Notes under the pieces: generated by a model | The model's database searches: none | What the model was told of the DNA's origin: nothing | What the model saw: only the letters and a program-made list of their open reading frames with translations | From: Burkholderia sp. | GTDB lineage: Bacteria > Pseudomonadota > Gammaproteobacteria > Burkholderiales > Burkholderiaceae | Direction: 5' to 3' | Assembly (NCBI GenBank): GCA_028292565.1 | Contig: JAQGMD010000140.1 | Location: 1-7,306, forward strand | DNA: 7,306 bases | Shown here: one piece after another, positions 6,812-7,306 of the stretch | How the letters are laid out: every line of letters starts with the position of its first letter | Position numbering within the stretch: the stretch's first letter is position 1 | Translations under genes and position numbers: made by a program

Positions 6812-6835
6812 CGTAATGCAAAGCTTTGCATTACG
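6812..6835. repeat. Perfect 24-bp palindrome
   Basis: CGTAATGCAAAG (6812-6823) is followed at once by its exact reverse complement CTTTGCATTACG (6824-6835). Flanking GGGG (6808-6811) and CCCC (6837-6840) extend the symmetry with one unpaired base. It lies 48 bases after the lysE-like stop. As RNA it could form a stem with an AGCT loop and might end lysE transcription, but no T-tract follows. It could also be two abutting copies of an inverted repeat beginning GGGGTCGTAATGC. Confidence 0.85.
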
Positions 6836-6841
6836 ACCCCT

Positions 6842-6869
6842 ATGTATAGTTCGTAACTATGTATAGTTT
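6842..6869 (+). repeat. Left arm of a 28-bp inverted repeat pair
   Basis: Matches the reverse complement of 7149-7176 at 26 of 28 positions (ATGTATAGTTCG, two mismatches, then ACTATGTATAGTTT). It holds two copies of an ATAGTT-type site, one full (AACTAT-GT-ATAGTT, 6855-6868) and one partial (CTAT-GT-ATAGTT, 6840-6851), with centres 17 bp apart. Read outwards-in, the arm starts with TGT (6843-6845). Confidence 0.8.
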
Positions 6870-7148
6870 TGGCTTCGTCGCGAGGCGTATACCGAGCCCG
6901 GAGCCGCGACTAGTCATAGTCTTGGCAATATGGTCGAGCCGGTGTGGTGCCATTTTGATGGGACCACGATGGAATTTGACGACACGGACTGCACCGGCGC
7001 CCTGCGGTTGAACGAACCCTCACACGAAAATGCAGCGATTCCACGCAACCGACGAACTGATGGCATTCTTGCGGCAGCTATAACTATGTAAAGCGCACGC
7101 CGGCTCAGATCCCGGCGGCTATTGGGGCCCGATATGTACTCCCGCCGC

Positions 7149-7176
7149 AAACTATACATAGTGGCGAACTATACAT
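7149..7176 (-). repeat. Right arm of the 28-bp inverted repeat pair
   Basis: Carries AACTATACATAGT (7150-7162) and GAACTATACAT (7166-7176), again with centres 17 bp apart, in opposite orientation to the left arm. The outermost match ends with ACA (7173-7175), complementary to the TGT of the left arm. The 5-base flanks (CCCTA left, TTCAA right) are not a target duplication. Confidence 0.8.
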
Positions 7177-7250
7177 TCAAAGGGTGCGGCTTCAGCTGAA
7201 TATCTAAATGAGTTTGCGTTGTCTAAGCCGGGAATGAGGTTGGGAAGGAT

Positions 7251-7306
7251 ATGGCGATGACGACGCGGGTGACGAAGAGCATTGGTACCACGATCACGAT
7301 GGAAAC
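7251..7306 (+). CDS. 5' end of an unrecognised gene, cut by the window edge
   Basis: ATG at 7251 with GGGAAGGA directly upstream as a strong, closely spaced ribosome site. The 18 visible codons read MAMTTRVTKSIGTTITME, threonine-rich, with no stop. A second in-frame ATG at 7257 is an alternative start. Too little is visible to assign a family. Its promoter must lie in the repeat-rich region upstream, so the right repeat arm (75 bases before the ATG) may regulate it or be the end of an element the gene belongs to. Confidence 0.45.
   Translation, partial: MAMTTRVTKSIGTTITME

Larger units (their letters stand above)
6764..7250. other. 487-bp non-coding region rich in inverted repeats
   Basis: No recognised gene. 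It contains a perfect 24-bp palindrome, two matched inverted repeat arms and a partial fifth copy of their core (AACTATGTA at 7082-7090). Composition is more AT-rich at the repeats than in the flanking genes. Frames inside are short and unrecognised. Confidence 0.6.

Noticed and set aside
6930..7091. A rightward 53-codon frame inside the repeat-bounded segment (starts MVEPVWCHFDGTTMEF, ends at the fifth partial repeat copy).
   Set aside because: No ribosome site upstream of the ATG, no family resemblance, and the stop falls inside the AACTATGTAA repeat copy. It may be a fragment of a lost gene but cannot be supported as a CDS.
6914..7159. A leftward 81-codon frame starting within the right repeat arm.
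   Set aside because: The start lies in the inverted repeat, there is no clear ribosome site, and the arginine/serine-rich product looks like a chance frame in GC-rich DNA.
6838..7180. A target-site duplication flanking the inverted arms.
   Set aside because: The flanks CCCTA and TTCAA do not match, and no nearby offset gave a convincing direct repeat, so insertion by transposition is not proven.

Overview
The window looks like a stretch of a GC-rich proteobacterial chromosome, most likely a betaproteobacterium of the Burkholderiales (for example the Oxalobacteraceae or Burkholderiaceae). That assignment is inferred from codon use, the mix of gene families and their layout. No rRNA, tRNA or marker gene is present to confirm it. 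I see no CRISPR array and no complete mobile element.

Left edge (1-523): the remains of an IS4-family (IS50/Tn5-type) transposase, read leftwards and broken by an internal deletion with a frame change. A short non-coding stretch follows, with an exact 15-bp tandem duplication and a strong leftward intrinsic terminator. Next comes a leftward two-gene operon (545-3227) for a molybdenum hydroxylase of the isoquinoline 1-oxidoreductase type. It consists of a small two-[2Fe-2S] subunit (iorA-like) and a Tat-exported molybdopterin subunit (iorB-like), and it ends at that terminator.

Middle (3228-5308): a 286-bp non-coding gap with a long hairpin, then the C-terminal two thirds of a DUF4387 protein that has lost its N-terminus. 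This remnant abuts the end of a leftward MocR-type regulator (GntR winged helix plus aminotransferase-like PLP domain). The regulator is divergent from a rightward cluster. The 86-bp divergent gap carries an inverted repeat over the regulator's probable -10 box.

Right (5309-6763): a rightward cluster of a PaiB-type FMN-binding split-barrel protein, the first 33 codons of an antibiotic-biosynthesis-monooxygenase-like gene whose remainder is gone, and a LysE/RhtB-type exporter. A MocR regulator next to PaiB and LysE suggests control of export or detoxification of an amino acid, amine or related metabolite. This is inferred from context.

Far right (6764-7306): a non-coding region rich in symmetry. 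It has a perfect 24-bp palindrome, then a pair of inverted 28-bp repeats about 335 bp apart. Each arm holds two AACTAT/ATAGTT-type sites 17 bp apart. The start of an unrecognised rightward gene is cut off by the window edge. This is the least explained part. Overall the window holds two intact functional units separated by the remains of lost genes (IS4, DUF4387, ABM), as expected in an accessory region that has been repeatedly rearranged.
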